From the NCBI GenBank assembly GCA_918026815.1, contig CAKJVC010000057.1, forward strand, positions 124,001 to 188,000: 64,000 nucleotides of DNA, in the 5' to 3' direction. Source of the DNA: Chalara sp. BL73. Lineage: Eukaryota; Ascomycota; Leotiomycetes; Helotiales. The number at the start of each line of letters is the position of its first letter. The first letter of the stretch is position 1. Under the pieces are notes generated by a model. That model was given only the letters and a program-made list of their open reading frames with translations, was not told the origin of the DNA and ran no database searches. The translations under genes were made by a program, and so were the position numbers. Of the stretch, positions 23,822-35,010 are shown in pieces.

Positions 23822-24855
23822 TCATTGCGCCTTCTTCGGTAATGCGTGTAGCCGTTTTGGCTTCCCAGCAGAGCAACTTGCGTACTTCCAATATCCCCGG
23901 TGATACGAGCCAGCAATATTGATTAGTCCCCACTTGATGGGCTTGGGGATAGGCGGCCAGTGAGCCCACGCCCCATCGTCAGCAGTCCCATCTAGGTTCA
24001 GCAGGAAAAATGGCACGACGTCTAGAGTCCCGGCTTTCGTCACGGTAGACTTGCCCCAGCTCTCGAAAGTCGCCGTCGCTCGGGCCGCTTCCGGGGATTC
24101 TGGTTTTGGCGTGTTGGGATGGTCGGCCAGCTGAGAAATTGTGGATATCTCTGAGTGGAAGTGCTGGCCAAAGGGCTCTTGGAAACTTGCCATGACGCGC
24201 CGCAGTTCCGTGCCAGAGAAGTCGGCCGGGGACTTCAGGGAAGTTAAATATTTGTGAAAGTCGGAGAGGCCACCGAGAAACGCCTCTGGTACATAGGTTA
24301 GCTTCCAGGGATGTCATAGTCATGTTATCTAGGGAGAATTCACTATGCTCTTTGTGAGACTTTTCCCAGATTGTGCTATCCTTCAATAGCTCTGCGACCT
24401 TGTGAAATAGGGTTTCTTCTTCATCGTCGTGATGCGTCTTTACGAATTTGTGCCATGTCTGACAATATCCAATAAAATTAGAATTGTCTGATGGCTCAAC
24501 AAAAGGGGCTTGCTGGTAGATTGAGTTGTACCCTCGAAGTATGGTGTTGTGCAATAGTGCCATGTGTGCCGCTCCCGTATTAAAGATATCGGTCTGCTCA
24601 AACAATCATCAGCAGCCGGTTCAAAGCTAGCGCAGCAGAAAGGAAATCCCCATAAATATATCACAGTACCTCCTGGGGCTTATGTTGTGGTATTTTGAGG
24701 AGTGCGATTGGTCCATCTGCCCAAGGCACGGTTTCCGTAGAAGACGCTGCCATACTGTGGAAATATTGCCACCTCGTTGCAACTAATGCGATGATAAGTG
24801 GAACGACCAGGAAGAAGAGAGTAACCAAATATCGCGCCTTGATATGTGAATCCAT
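23822..24855 (-). CDS. Hemerythrin (HHE)-like domain protein with N-terminal membrane anchor
   Basis: Three exons: 24855-24670, 24596-24344 and 24285-23822, giving 300 aa. The second intron (24343-24286) has a GCTAAC branch point and acceptor CCAG; splicing it joins KEHKAFLGGLSDFHKYL and removes what looks like a frameshift in the unspliced frames. The N-terminus has one hydrophobic segment (YLVTLFFLVVPLIIALVATR), a signal anchor. The HHE helices follow: AAHMALLHNTILRGYNSIYQ, WHKFVKTHHDDEEETLFHKV and FGQHFHSEISTI, with the His and Glu residues expected to bind a di-iron centre. Fungal proteins of this group are uncharacterised; oxygen, iron or redox sensing at a membrane is only a guess. The C-terminal part (KPIKWGLINIAGSYHRGYWK) is typical of the fungal subfamily. 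Confidence 0.85.
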
Positions 24856-25015
24856 TGTTGACTTGTCCGAGGAGTGTCCCTACTAATTATATTTCATTCA
24901 TTTCTAATCATCATATGATCACTGGAACACGCCACCTCACGCATGACAGGGTTTCTTGCATGATCGTCTCGATCTTATTGTATGACCACAAATCTTAGGC
25001 CGAAATTCCTCGTCA

Positions 25016-25838
25016 TTACAAATTCTTTTCAATTCGATTCATCCTATTCGCATTCCATTGTTGTGCCCGAGTAACCCAGAAGAGGAGCAGAGATCCAATG
25101 GCACAGACTATGGTGGCAGATATCTGCCAGAAATAAATAATTGTCGCACCACCAGGACAGACGAACTTGACAAACTCATTCGCCTGATACAGGTCCTCCT
25201 GGGAGACAATGTAATATTTTCCGTTGTTTGGGTTTTGATGAAGGTGTAATTTTGAGGTAAGGTGGACATTCGACTTATAGAATGGGACAAAGAAAAGAGA
25301 AAACACTTGTTGAATCTCTACATAGAGAATCTGAAGCCTTCCGTCAAAAACTGCGAATGCGAAGCTGTGTCAGCGATATGTATATGCGAGGTTGGAGAGC
25401 TGGGCTGCACCATTGCTTTGAACTTCCAGGACAATTTCGGAGACAAGATTTTGTACCAGCGATATATCATCCAGATCACCCATCGAGAATCGATGTCTCC
25501 TAAAAACGGCACATGAATTCGAGAGAACCTTGGGATCCGACAAAATGGATGGGTGAAGCTGGCATCTGGAAGGAAGTAGCTTTCGAGGGTCTGCTTTTGT
25601 TCCGCTGGCGAGCCCTCCGTGAGGCTTTCAATCACGTGTTCTATTTGACCTCCTGGATTCCTTGAGTTAGCTACAATCCAGACCCGCTCTGATTCGAAAC
25701 AAGATAAAAGGGCCCGAGACAGCGAACTTGGCTACGGTATAGCAAATAGTCGGGCAAAATTTGGAGCATGGCGACGAAATTAAGAGTATGCCTCCTGGAG
25801 GTGCGTGTGATTCTGTATTACTTACTTGGGTGATCCAT
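25016..25838 (-). CDS. SigF-like NTF2-fold protein with C-terminal membrane segment
   Basis: Model: exons 25838-25826, 25652-25424 and 25364-25016, giving 196 aa. It starts MDHPRGQIEHVIESLTEGSP and continues with blocks typical of the fungal SigF-like NTF2 family: YFLPDASFTHPFCRIPRFS, DIDSRWVIWMIYRWYKILSP, FSLFFVPFYKSNVHLTSKL and YYIVSQEDLYQANEFVKFV, then one membrane helix (FWQISATIVCAIGSLLLFWV). The second intron is ambiguous. With the model given (donor GTTCAA, acceptor ACACAG) the gene is intact. The alternative reading LSP-EIVLEVQS would need a 1-nt frameshift and a donor at GTGCAG. Function unknown; the fold suggests a small ligand pocket facing the cytosol next to a membrane. It lies in tandem with, and 160 bp upstream of, the hemerythrin-like gene. 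Confidence 0.75.
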
Positions 25839-26070
25839 TGCGAGTACATCGATAGTGCATTTCAAAGCTGACAGCAGTTCGAGAGAAAGGTGCACTATTC
25901 TATATGTAGATCGGGAGTTGCATTTATCACATGAGGTCACTTATAATCACATGTTTGTGAAACTGAAGCGACGTTAATACTTTTTCTACGATTCTCATTG
26001 AAAATAGCAATATAAGGACTTGACTCTAATGAGTTGGGCTGATTTGAACCATCAATAAACTTTCTTCACT

Positions 26071-26820
26071 ATGCCATCAAACGGTTCGCCACGTGATATC
26101 TCTGATAAATCAGGCTTCCCAGTATACGGAGGAGAGCAGGAGATTGCTACTTCGATTCCGAGTGTTCCGGTGACAGCACAAAGGACACCCTTTGCACAGG
26201 CTCACAATGGTCATATTGTTACCCACACTGGTATGTCCTTAAGATCTATACTCCCGGCAGAAGCAGATACTTATGTCCGGACCCAAGGGAAGGCTCGAGC
26301 CAATGTTACAATTTCTCGACAACATCCCAATGGAACCAACAAAAAAGGATAGGCTAGAAGCCATAAGCATCAAACTATAGACCTCGATATCGCTCAGGTC
26401 ATTAGGTTATCATCTGACACATTCCTCGGGTGCTCCAAAAACACAGCAGCTTCTTCAACTGCGATGGCGACGTGATATGGCCAACTGATACTTTCACTGG
26501 TTTTCGCAAACTTGGGTTTGACGTCCCTCTCTCGCTCCTGTCAGTATTTATCACTCACGAAAGCTTTCCTTATCCTACAATTCCTGGTTGGATCCCGGAT
26601 CCTTCCTTTCGCCTGTGTATCAATAATATTCACAAGGCGAAGCATGGCAGTGATAGTGGGACCTAGGATACTGAAGGAAGATTTATACCTCAAAAGCGAA
26701 GATATGTTTGCCAAGTACTCCGATGGAAAAGGTGACTTAAATCTCTGGGATGTATCGATGTTGCTCAAAGGTCAGAGGTTGATTGCAGACCCGGTCGGTT
26801 GGGGAGGTGCACTCTTCGAA
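26071..26820 (+). pseudogene. Broken caleosin gene
   Basis: Caleosin (lipid-droplet EF-hand peroxygenase) sequence is clear: SVPVTAQRTPF, KARANVTISRQHPNGTN, SHKHQT, then VIWPTDTFTGFRKLGFDVPL and PGWIPDPSFRLCINNIHKAK with HGSDSGT, and finally DMFAKYSDGKGDLNLWDVS. The first intron (donor GTATGT near 26234, acceptor CCAAG) is still good. Defects: a TAG where Trp is expected just before ARSHKHQT (26350); the second intron apparently lacking both GT and AG; a missing residue in the EF-hand (CDGDVIWP); a TAG in place of Tyr after HGSDSGT; and a frameshift just after. The gene stops abruptly at about 26820, so the C-terminal third is missing and antisense to a truncated regulator. It cannot encode an active caleosin. 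Confidence 0.85.
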
Positions 26821-27257
26821 TGCAAGGATGGCATGTAACACAGCCAATTCCTTGTGACCTGCTTGGAGTAGGAGGTTGGTCCAAAATTTTGAGACAAAGC
26901 TTCCCGGTAGCTTAGTCACAGATCTAATTTTAAACCACTCAGAGGATCTCCTGTCCTCGGCGCTCAATGTAAGGATTGACGACGATGCATATAGCTGAGT
27001 GTAGTCCTTGCCATCGTGGTGCTTTTGGTAGCCATAGAGATTCTGTCCACCGCCCCAGATTCCATAGCCATCACATACCCTGCTGGTTGAGATACAACGA
27101 TGACAGGCAGGGTAATCTTCATCACATTTAACCTTACGAAATCTACTCGGCGGATGTCAGATTCCGGTCAAAACTGGCCAAAAACGACTCACTTGCAGGT
27201 TCGGCAACCGGATTTCACATTGGATTTGCCTGCGCGGCGGGTGTTTTGTGGAGCCAT
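26737..27257 (-). pseudogene. Truncated Zn2Cys6 transcription factor
   Basis: Two exons, 27257-27193 and 27142-26737, are still open (156 aa). Spliced, they give MAPQNTRRAGKSNVKSGCRT and a complete zinc cluster (CRTCKFRKVKCDEDYPACHR then CISTSRVCDGYG). A linker follows and then the start of the fungal regulator middle domain: RSSEWFKIRSVTKLPGSFVS, KFWTNLLLQAGHKELAVLHA. After AILAF the family sequence ends and the remaining about 27 codons are antisense to the caleosin relic. The normal length is 400-700 aa, so the activation half is lost. It could still make a DNA-binding-only protein able to compete with a full-length paralog, but this is speculation; it is more likely a dead fragment created by a rearrangement. 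Confidence 0.75.
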
Positions 27258-28670
27258 GGAGAGGTCAAGGTCATAATGATGATGGATGGTGATGATGAAG
27301 GATAGTATTAAACATTAATGATATTATTGAATTCACCATAGTTTTAGAAACATGTATTTATATAGACTTCCATCTTTATAAGGTCAGCATGCAAAATCAT
27401 TTAGTGATATGTGATTACCGTTATATGAACATTCTTTCGATGCCATTTAATAAAAATATGGTAGGTGCTATTAGGCAGGCTCAGGTGGTTTTGTTGGAGA
27501 CGTATAAATAAGCGCTCCCATATGTTCACACATACGATAATGCAGTGGTGCGATCCAAAATCTGACCAAACGACTAGAGTACAGACAAGCATGTAGCCTA
27601 GCAAAAACCATACATTTGTACAGGCATAAATTACTAGCTGCTGAGAAATCTTTCTTAAGTGACAATAGTCTCAAACCTGCCAATAATTGAATAGCATTTC
27701 CTTTCGCCTTAAGACCCACTGCTAGTACTGGCCTACAACGAATGGGTGCTCTTCCATATACTGCCAGAAAGATCAGAACCGTGAGACTACCGCTTGCACA
27801 CTTGGCTGCCTTCATGATCGCAGCAATGTTAAGACCTCTTCCCTCCGCATCTGCGTCATTTACAATAGCAATGAAGATATCACGCTGCAATAATGAAGAA
27901 AAACTGGTCTCAAAGGACGTAGCACTAGCACTAGCACTACTAATCTGGCACAGTAGTCTATCGTCTTTGAGCTCAACCATTCACTAGAAGCTGCCATTTG
28001 TTTCTGCCGTCCTGGTTCTTCTCTATTTCTCTGGCTTCAGCCCGTGCAACATCAAGTCTGCATCCTCTAGCACCATCGTTGATGATCATCTTCTTTTTCA
28101 TGCCAAGCCAGGCATGGAATATTACCACGCTATGGATCTATCAATTTGTGAAAGCAATGAACGATTTTCACGACTTATACATCGAGATGAGGTATCACTT
28201 TGTGGAAGCAGTAGTTCGTGGCCATTATTGAGATATCAACGCAACGCTGGCACAGCAACTGGGTATCCAAGGGAAGTTGTTCAGATTATGCGGCTCCTTC
28301 CATATTTCAACAGGTATAAGGAATCAAGTTTTTCAGGATTGCGACTGGATTTGAGAGACATACTAAAGATGGAACTGGAGAGTAGTGACAGCGAATATCT
28401 CATAGTGGAGAGTTTTGGGACCATCGTAGTGATGATAAATTGGTTCAAGGCCGGAATCTAGGACAAGCTAACCCTTTTCTTGAGGATGCAGGCTATGGTG
28501 ACGAATATAGACCGTTTATGATGCATACTTTGTAGGTTATCTTCTAGTTTCTGCAAATGGACTGTCCGCTTTGTGCTACACTCTCCGTCTCTCGTCGTGT
28601 TACTTTCCCCTTGGGGTCTGGCGTAGATTGGCGGATAAGGGAAAATGGCAACTGGTTTGCTTATTTCGTC
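27258..28670. other. Mixed relic region, possible displaced regulator fragment
   Basis: No intact gene. The minus-strand open frame 27980-27471 (169 aa) has a stretch around VLIFLAVYGRA and LKAKGNAIQLLAGLRLLS that loosely resembles the middle of fungal zinc-cluster regulators, but it lies upstream of the truncated regulator, so it is displaced or belongs to another copy. A plus-strand frame at 28114-28461 (115 aa) is unrecognised. Confidence 0.25.
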
Positions 28671-30498
28671 TTAATCCGAGCAAATCAAACTTGGGTTTCG
28701 AATGTCCACCAAACAAGTAAAGATGGTCTGGATACTCTTAGACAGGCTGTTGGACGCTTCTGGCATCCATTTATGCGTTATACTTAAAAACTGCACCAAA
28801 AACCACTTTTGATCGCGCTTTGGATCTGAAAATCGCAATCCCATCGCATAACACCAAATCAAGGCACCCGGAAATAAAGCTATATTGGTGCCATGATATT
28901 TTTTCTCGGTTCCTATAATGGTGAGCATTCTCCGCAATTGTGACGCCACCGCTACTAGAGATTGCCTCGTATTACCAGCAGTTCCGAAAAGCAACCATGA
29001 GGATAACAGCAAGATGCTCAATTTCAGGGGCATAACCCCCAGATCGTAATTATTATCATTTCCTACCAGTTCGTAAATTTCGCCATCGGTGAGACTAGCA
29101 GCCTCAACCTGCTTGAGCATATGCCTCCGCTGAGAATCTACATACACGTACGTGGATTGGTTTATTTTGGTATGTCGACAGTTTTCGCTAATAGAACTGA
29201 GATGATACATATCTCCAAGAAAGATGTAAGCCAAATAGTTCTCTTCTGCAGACGCTGGTTGTCCAAATGTGAAGATGGAAACATCAAAAGGAGATGTAAA
29301 CTGAAAATTGGGCTGTAACTGCAAAAGGGTGCTGGACTGATATTGACGGGTTATCGGTTTGTTTTCTCCCGCAATGCGAAGGTAATTCGCTTGTGTCACT
29401 ATGCTGAGACTTAGGAATAGCTGCTCCCAGTGCCTATCATTGGTTGGCGAGACTCCTGTAGCGAGGGTACAGCAGATGTCTTGAAGTCGAGAGAAGTTTT
29501 CATCGTTCCCCATGAGGACCTACCAGATCATCAGTATCGAAACATTTTCAGTTATCAGGGATCACGGAGGCAGAACTTCATGGAACAGATAAAAGAATAA
29601 CGAACTTCGATGCCAAGAAGCAATTGGAATGTTGATACTGTAGCCTTCATGTCTAGTTTGCATTCGGAGGTCAAGGCATTGTTTAGAAGTCGGATAGTGA
29701 TTGAGCGCTGACGGACAGTCGACTCACTCATCTCGCCGGAGTTGCAAATGTCATCCCAACCAGAAGCATAGAGAAGCTTTGCACTTATAAAGTGTGGTGT
29801 GGCAACGGCCCACTGGATTACGTTGTTTAGATATCGTTGACGATGCGGGTCTGGACGCATATAAGAGCTGAAAACTTAAGAGAAATAAAGCGTTGTTAGC
29901 CTTCTTATGCGGAAAGTGCCTGAGTGTTTGGGATATTATGAGGACAATATCTTGACCAACAGAAGCGAAATGTAGCTAAACGTGTACTTCCTGCAGCCAC
30001 GTATAACATGGCAAATATGGAGCTACATAATGTGCTTTTCGTTTGGTTCAAATGGCCCCCTGTACAAAGCATGCAGACAGTTGCGAAAATATTTATAGAC
30101 AATTGCCACATAAGGAGGAAAGCAAGCCGACAGGCAATTCCCGATTGAGACTTACACTGTTCCACACGCCGAGACATCTGTAAATCAAGAGATTGCAGGT
30201 CAAGTAGGGGATTGCTAGTAAAAGGGACTGGGGCATAGATTTCCCGTGTGATATGAGGGCTGTTGTCGTCACTGCGTTGGTGGTTCATCGGTGGACGGTC
30301 AGACAGAGAAGGCCCAGCGCTTAGGAGAACGTGCCGAGGCCGGCCAGGGCTCGGACGCTTCCGCTTCTCCAGTTCTTGTTTCTGATAATGCTTTTTTGTG
30401 ATATAAGACCGCGCCTGGCTGATGCGAGCTCTTTTGTCCGCCTGGGGGTTGCTCCCCGCGATTACGACAAATTCTCTCTCTATTATGGGCTCCTCCAT
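28671..30498 (-). CDS. Fungal-specific transcription-factor-domain protein without zinc cluster
   Basis: Proposed exons: 30498-30156, 30059-29957, 29867-29606 and 29519-28671 (518 aa); the phases fit. The N-terminus EREFVVIAGSNPQADKRARI followed by SQARSYITKKHYQKQELEKR is the basic start common in cluster-associated regulators that lack a zinc cluster. Exon 3 has RYLNNVIQWAVATPHFISAK and VRQRSITIRLLNNALTSECK, then FQLLLGIE, the usual helices of the fungal regulator domain. Exon 4 carries the C-terminal half (KLSILLLSSWLLFGTAGN; ALIWCYAMGLRFSDP). Exon 2 is the weakest part: its sequence is not obviously conserved, so the gene could be slightly damaged there. An in-frame upstream ATG exists at 30585. 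A nuclear regulator is likely; its target is unknown. Confidence 0.6.
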
Positions 30499-31108
30499 AG
30501 TGGGAGATGGAACAGCATGCAATACGGCGTGGTAGTGCGGCAGGTCAGCCTGTAGGACAGGAGCAGGCTGTGCACATTGCATCAATGCTGTCTTTTGACC
30601 GGATGGAGATCATGGAGTATGATGCGAATGGATTAGGTTTAGTCGGAAAGAGAGTAAGCTTCAAAGGTGCAGCGCAGTTATTGGTCAAACGCAATTACCG
30701 TATGCGGTTAGATCCAAATCCGTGGCTGGTCCCTTCTTCAACACGTGATGCAATTGGAGAAACCCAGTTGACTAATGTGGTTAGCGGCATAATCAATATA
30801 GCTTCCTCCAGAACACAACTCAGGGCACACTTCAATATGCGAATGATTCTTACACTACAATGGCTGTAATTCCGCGCTATGACTCACGCCGTATCTTCCA
30901 CGCTGCAAGATGAATGCGGAAAATTCGTCCCACATGCCATTGCATTTTAGTCCCTCAATGCTACCAAGAGAGTATATAAAGATCAATCATCATGCGAAGA
31001 AGTGAACAACTCATTTCATATCTACAACCTGCATCTACTTTTTTGGCTGCAGCAGGCGCAAGAACATCCATATTGCCTAACAACTAAATTAGCGGCAGCT
31101 TCATCAAT
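30499..31108. promoter_or_regulatory. Divergent promoter between regulator and dehydrogenase
   Basis: About 610 bp separates the regulator start (minus) from the dehydrogenase start (plus). A TATA-like word (GTATATAAAG, about 30972) precedes the dehydrogenase by about 135 bp. No gene is supported inside; a plus-strand frame at 30507-30869 overlaps the upstream part and lacks domain signal. Confidence 0.45.
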
Positions 31109-32171
31109 ATGAATATCCCAAATACCAAGCCGTATAACCTCCCATCTGACGCGGTCTGGCTAGGTAGGCCCCTTCTCATCATCCATCTGGCGTATAATTC
31201 AACATTAATCACTAACCTACGTTTCGTTTCGCAGTTACTGGATGTTCATCAGGAATTGGTCGTGAGATCGCCAAGTTGGTCGCCAGCAAACCGAACCAGC
31301 GTCTTATTGCTACGGCTCGCGATCCATCTACCCTCTCTTACCTCCCCAGTGCCAATTCAAATATCATTAAGCTTGCTCTAGATGTAACCTCGGTTACTTC
31401 TATCGATGCTGCTTTCACTGCGGCTGCAAAGCATTTTGGCAAGGACTACTTCCTTGACGTTGTAGTTAATAATGCTGGCTACTCCCTCTCGGGAGACACC
31501 GAAGCTGCGACAGAGGAACAGACCCATCAGGAGATTGAGACTTTGTTCTTCGGCACGGCGCGTGTAACAATGCGTGCTGTTGAGATTATGCGTCAAGCCG
31601 CAGGACATCGTGGTGGATTAATATTCAACATATCCTCACTGGCTGGCCTATGCGCATTCCCTGGCCATGCTTACTACCACGCAGGGAAATTTGCTGTGGA
31701 AGGATTCTCAGAATCTGTGGCCAGGGAGATGCATCCAGATTGGAATAGTAAGTAACTACCTTATGTTCTATCCGTGGCCTTTGTCCCACAATATGATCAT
31801 GGAGCACTCGTAGCTAATTCATACGCCTCTCGTGGCCTGGTATAACAGTTAACTTCTGTATTGTCGAGCCGAGTGGCGTCAAAACCAGTTTTGAAGGCCA
31901 CAGTAAAGCCCACATTCAGCCGCACCCGGCCTACGCCGCCAAAGACATGCCAGCCAGACAGCTTGAGGCATATGTGCGTCAAGGCATCAAATCTGCTAAG
32001 CTTCTTGAACCTTCTGCTGTGGCGGAGATGTTGTTCAGTGTTACTAGCCGTGGTGAGCGCGTCCCCCTTCGGCTTCCACTAGGCGCGGTTGCTTGGAACA
32101 TGGCAAAGGCAAAGTCTGAGGCCTTTTTACGGGAGCTTGAGGCAGTTAAGGAGTTGAGTATTATTAGTTAA
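31109..32171 (+). CDS. Short-chain dehydrogenase/reductase
   Basis: Three exons: 31109-31163, 31235-31747 and 31849-32171, giving 296 aa. The NAD(P)-binding glycine motif is split by intron 1 and restored by splicing: VWLVTGCSSGIGREIAKLV. Then follow LDVTSV, VVNNAGYSLSGDTE (NNAG motif), NISSLAGLCAFPGHAYYHAG (catalytic Ser, then YxxxK as YYHAGKFA), and the post-catalytic IVEPSGVKTSFEG. It belongs to the classical SDR group with the oxidoreductase type common in fungal accessory loci; the substrate is unknown. All splice sites are canonical and no stop interrupts it. It is the only clearly intact enzyme in the decayed 26-35 kb block, divergent from the regulator at 28671-30498. Confidence 0.9.
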
Positions 32172-33004
32172 TATCAAAGGGATATGTACTTACACATGAA
32201 TCACGAGCTGAAACTGGGAGCATATTTCCCAAATGCCTCGTGCGACATTCTGCGACCGTGACAAGTTCAATCAGTGCCAACATTTAAGCACAGTATAGTA
32301 CAGGCCAATTTTAATAGCAGCTTTGGTCAAATTGATCGGGTTCGGCTTAAGATCGCTATTGCCGACAGTATTGCACCACATCATTCATCATTTGCCAGCC
32401 AAGCCTTCTCTATCAATATCCCAATGATGAGGATGCCTGTAGTGGCAAGACTTTTCGAGGTATCTTGCCATTGCGTATTCGCTTATAGTTTACATTTGGC
32501 TATTCCATTTCTTCATTCATATTTACTTAAACGCCAAAATCGAACTTGGATCTCATAGAGTCACAGGGAAAGTTTTCTTCGTGTTTAGATAATAAGACTT
32601 AACTTAGGCGTTTATAAACAAGTGCCTCATTTCTACATTTCCATATCTCGCTTTCTCCTAGTGTATCCTTGTCAGATGAATACAAAAAACTGTTCTTTCT
32701 CTCCACCTTTATTTCACGTCGAAAATGGCCCCCTTCTCTCATCAGTCATAGCGTTGCACCCCCCCTGTATCTTGAAGGCTCTCTGAGCTAAATTTGTTCT
32801 CGTAGTCTTCTTCATTCTCTCTATTTATTCTAGCGATGGTATTCGGTATAGGCTTGGAGGAATATAAAATATAAAATTATGTAACTTTTGTTGACAAGCC
32901 ATTTTAATACCTAGTAAATTAAATATATAACATTAAAAATATTCTAAATGTAGTTTGAAAATCAGAATTTTTAAATTTAATGTTGAGTGCTTAAGCCCAA
33001 TTTT
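32172..33004. other. Intergenic, no gene seen
   Basis: About 830 bp; AT-rich toward the right end (32860-33000). Short frames only. Confidence 0.5.
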
Positions 33005-34107
33005 CTATATGTACTTCTTCCTCTCTATCTCAAGAGTGGTACGCAGAGACTGGTTTGGCGAGTTTCTGCCTTTGATTCGAGAGTACTCATTGTGGAGAAC
33101 TGTTTCATATCGAACTTTGTCGAAATCAGTAATGTTGGATTTCAGATGTGGTATCTCGTCCATGAAAAATGCTGTAGTCCAAAGGGCCTGCAACTGCGCG
33201 ATCATAACGGCATTTAAAGCGAGGTGCGCACAGACGAATGCTATATTTCGCTGGCTAAGGGATTTCTCACTTGGAGGAACGACAAAACGATAAAGTTGGT
33301 AGCGGTTAGACGTCTCGGTCCCTAACACGGAAGGCCTGACGGTCGAATTTGCTCCGGGAGGGAGTTTGCGCTTCGGAAACCCCGCATAGCAGGTATGCTG
33401 GAAAATATTTCTGTGCGCGCCATTTCGTTCAACGGCTCGTTGTCGTCCTTGTTAATTTTCAACCCTAGCATTGGCATTATTTGTTGGGGCAGGAAGCGGA
33501 TTGGCGGCTGTGTGGTCCAACCAGTGCAGCAGACAATGGCGTCGACTTGGAGATCTGTATCATTCGAGAGATGCACAGCGCCGTCAGAGAGGCAAGCAAC
33601 ATCAGCAATATGGATGGTTATCTTTCCCTCTCTCACAAGATCAAACCAGCATGTCGCATAGTTATGAATACCTAGTGAATTTCCCATCCAGAACGGACTC
33701 AGCCAGGGTTTCAACTTCTGCATTTCGGGGTGCTCATCATAGCGATGAGCTTTGCACGCGAAGACTTCTAGAATGCTCCAGATTTTGGAGACAATCCTCT
33801 GTCCAAAAATAGTCCTATGAAGAAGGTAGCGGATCCAGCCTACTAGACCAACCTTTTCGCTCCAAATGCATGGATCGAACCAAGTGAAAAACCTTGTCAT
33901 AGCTAAACGCTGAATTGAAAATTTTAAAGGTGAGAATCGGACTGGCCAAACCCAGCTTGGGCCTCCACCGCTTGGTCTCATAATCATATGCACGTGTGCT
34001 CCAGTCTTTGCTGCGAAGAAGCAGGTGTCCCACGCCGACCAAACACGGAACTGGATTCCGTTGATAGAGACGGCTCTGACAAAATTTCGATGGAAAATCG
34101 GAAACAC
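33005..34107 (-). pseudogene. Truncated flavin-containing monooxygenase
   Basis: The minus-strand frame 34107-33322 and its continuation 33328-33005 match the C-terminal two thirds of a fungal FMO-like enzyme: SAWDTCFFAAKTGAHVHMII-type block (here ...VHMIMRPSGGGPSW), TRFFTWFDPCIWSEK, RYDEHPEMQKLKPWLSPFWM, VREGKITIHIADV, DAIVCCTGWTTQPPIRFLP, and then, in another frame, YQLYRFVVPPSEKSLSQRNI and LQALWTTAFFMD. A 1-nt frameshift near 33365 separates MRGFR from KLPPGANSTVRPS. The N-terminal FAD-binding GxGxxG region is absent; the homology fades out at about 34107, just before a poly-C tract. The enzyme would have oxidised a small molecule with NADPH and FAD, but this copy lacks the cofactor site. 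Confidence 0.82.
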
Positions 34108-34143
34108 GTATCAACTCGTATTATTAGTTGGAATTACCCTCCT

Positions 34144-34160
34144 CCCCCCCCCCCCCCCCC
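34144..34160. repeat. 17-nt poly-C tract
   Basis: A run of 17 C next to the truncated 5' end of the monooxygenase relic. Confidence 0.9.
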
Positions 34161-34288
34161 TTTGCAAGTTATATCGTTGTTATTCCTGTTTCAGCAGGTA
34201 CTTACAGCTCATCATTTTGTAGGCTAGGTGTAATGTAGCAAATATAGCTCCGCATATAAGCAACATCGAGCTGTTAGCCTCTGTAACT

Positions 34289-35010
34289 ATGAATGGCGCG
34301 AATCAGAAAGCTATTGATTTGGTAAAATTGAACTACTCTTTAAGTGATGAGCCGGTCAGGGTAAATAAAGCTCTCCATCAAGGCGCAGATTCTCGTAAGG
34401 TCAATCTCAGTATAGGGGTCTACCGTTCAGACCAATGCACACCATGGCCACTACTAGTTGTGCAAAAAGCGGAAGAGTTGATCCACAAGGAAAACGACAG
34501 CGCACGACACGAGTGTACGACCATCATTGGGGACGAAAAATTCCTTGCTGTTGCAAGAGATCTGACATTTGCTTTCGACAAATCTACAGATCGACGACAC
34601 GTTCTCCGGATGAACTCCATTTAAACGATTTCTGGAACAGGTGAAAATCGCCTTGGCTCTATACTAATCTCTAGAACCTTCAAACCAAGAGTGGTCTGGC
34701 TCCCTGATCTCACCTGGAGCAATCACTACACCATATGGGATCTTGCAGGTATTTCGTGTCGAGCATACCCCTACTATAATAATGCCACCCAGTCGCTAGA
34801 TCTTGATAGGATAGTTAGAGTCCTTTCATCCTAAGCTCAGAAGGGTGAGGCAATTGTTTTCCACGAGGGATGAGATCAATGCACCAGTAAACGATCCAAC
34901 AGGCATGGAGGTGGTGATTCCACTTTGGGTATACGACAGAGGATTGTGGAAGAAGCGGATATAAGCCTGTGGTTATCACTGTCAATATTCAGGTATGTAT
35001 GAGATGTTCG
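34289..35010 (+). pseudogene. Broken aspartate aminotransferase
   Basis: The frame 34289-34624 reads into RKVNLSIGVYRSDQCTPWPL and EECTTIIGDEKF-like AAT blocks (actual: CTTIIGDEKFLAVARDLTFA), then stops. After a frame change the next block continues as TISGTGENRLGSILISRTFK and VVWLPDLTWSNHYTIWDLAG, AYPYYNNATQSLDLDRI, clear class-I aspartate aminotransferase sequence (SGTGA, DPTW and YPYW motifs), then a stop at LSS*. Later remnants (KGEAIVFHE) correspond to the HACAHNPTG region but have lost it. The lysine that binds pyridoxal phosphate would lie beyond the relic and is not seen. Not functional. Confidence 0.8.

Noticed and set aside
24190..24345. Frameshift in the hemerythrin-like gene
   Set aside because: A 58-nt intron with branch point GCTAAC and acceptor CCAG explains the frame change and restores EHKAFLGGL.
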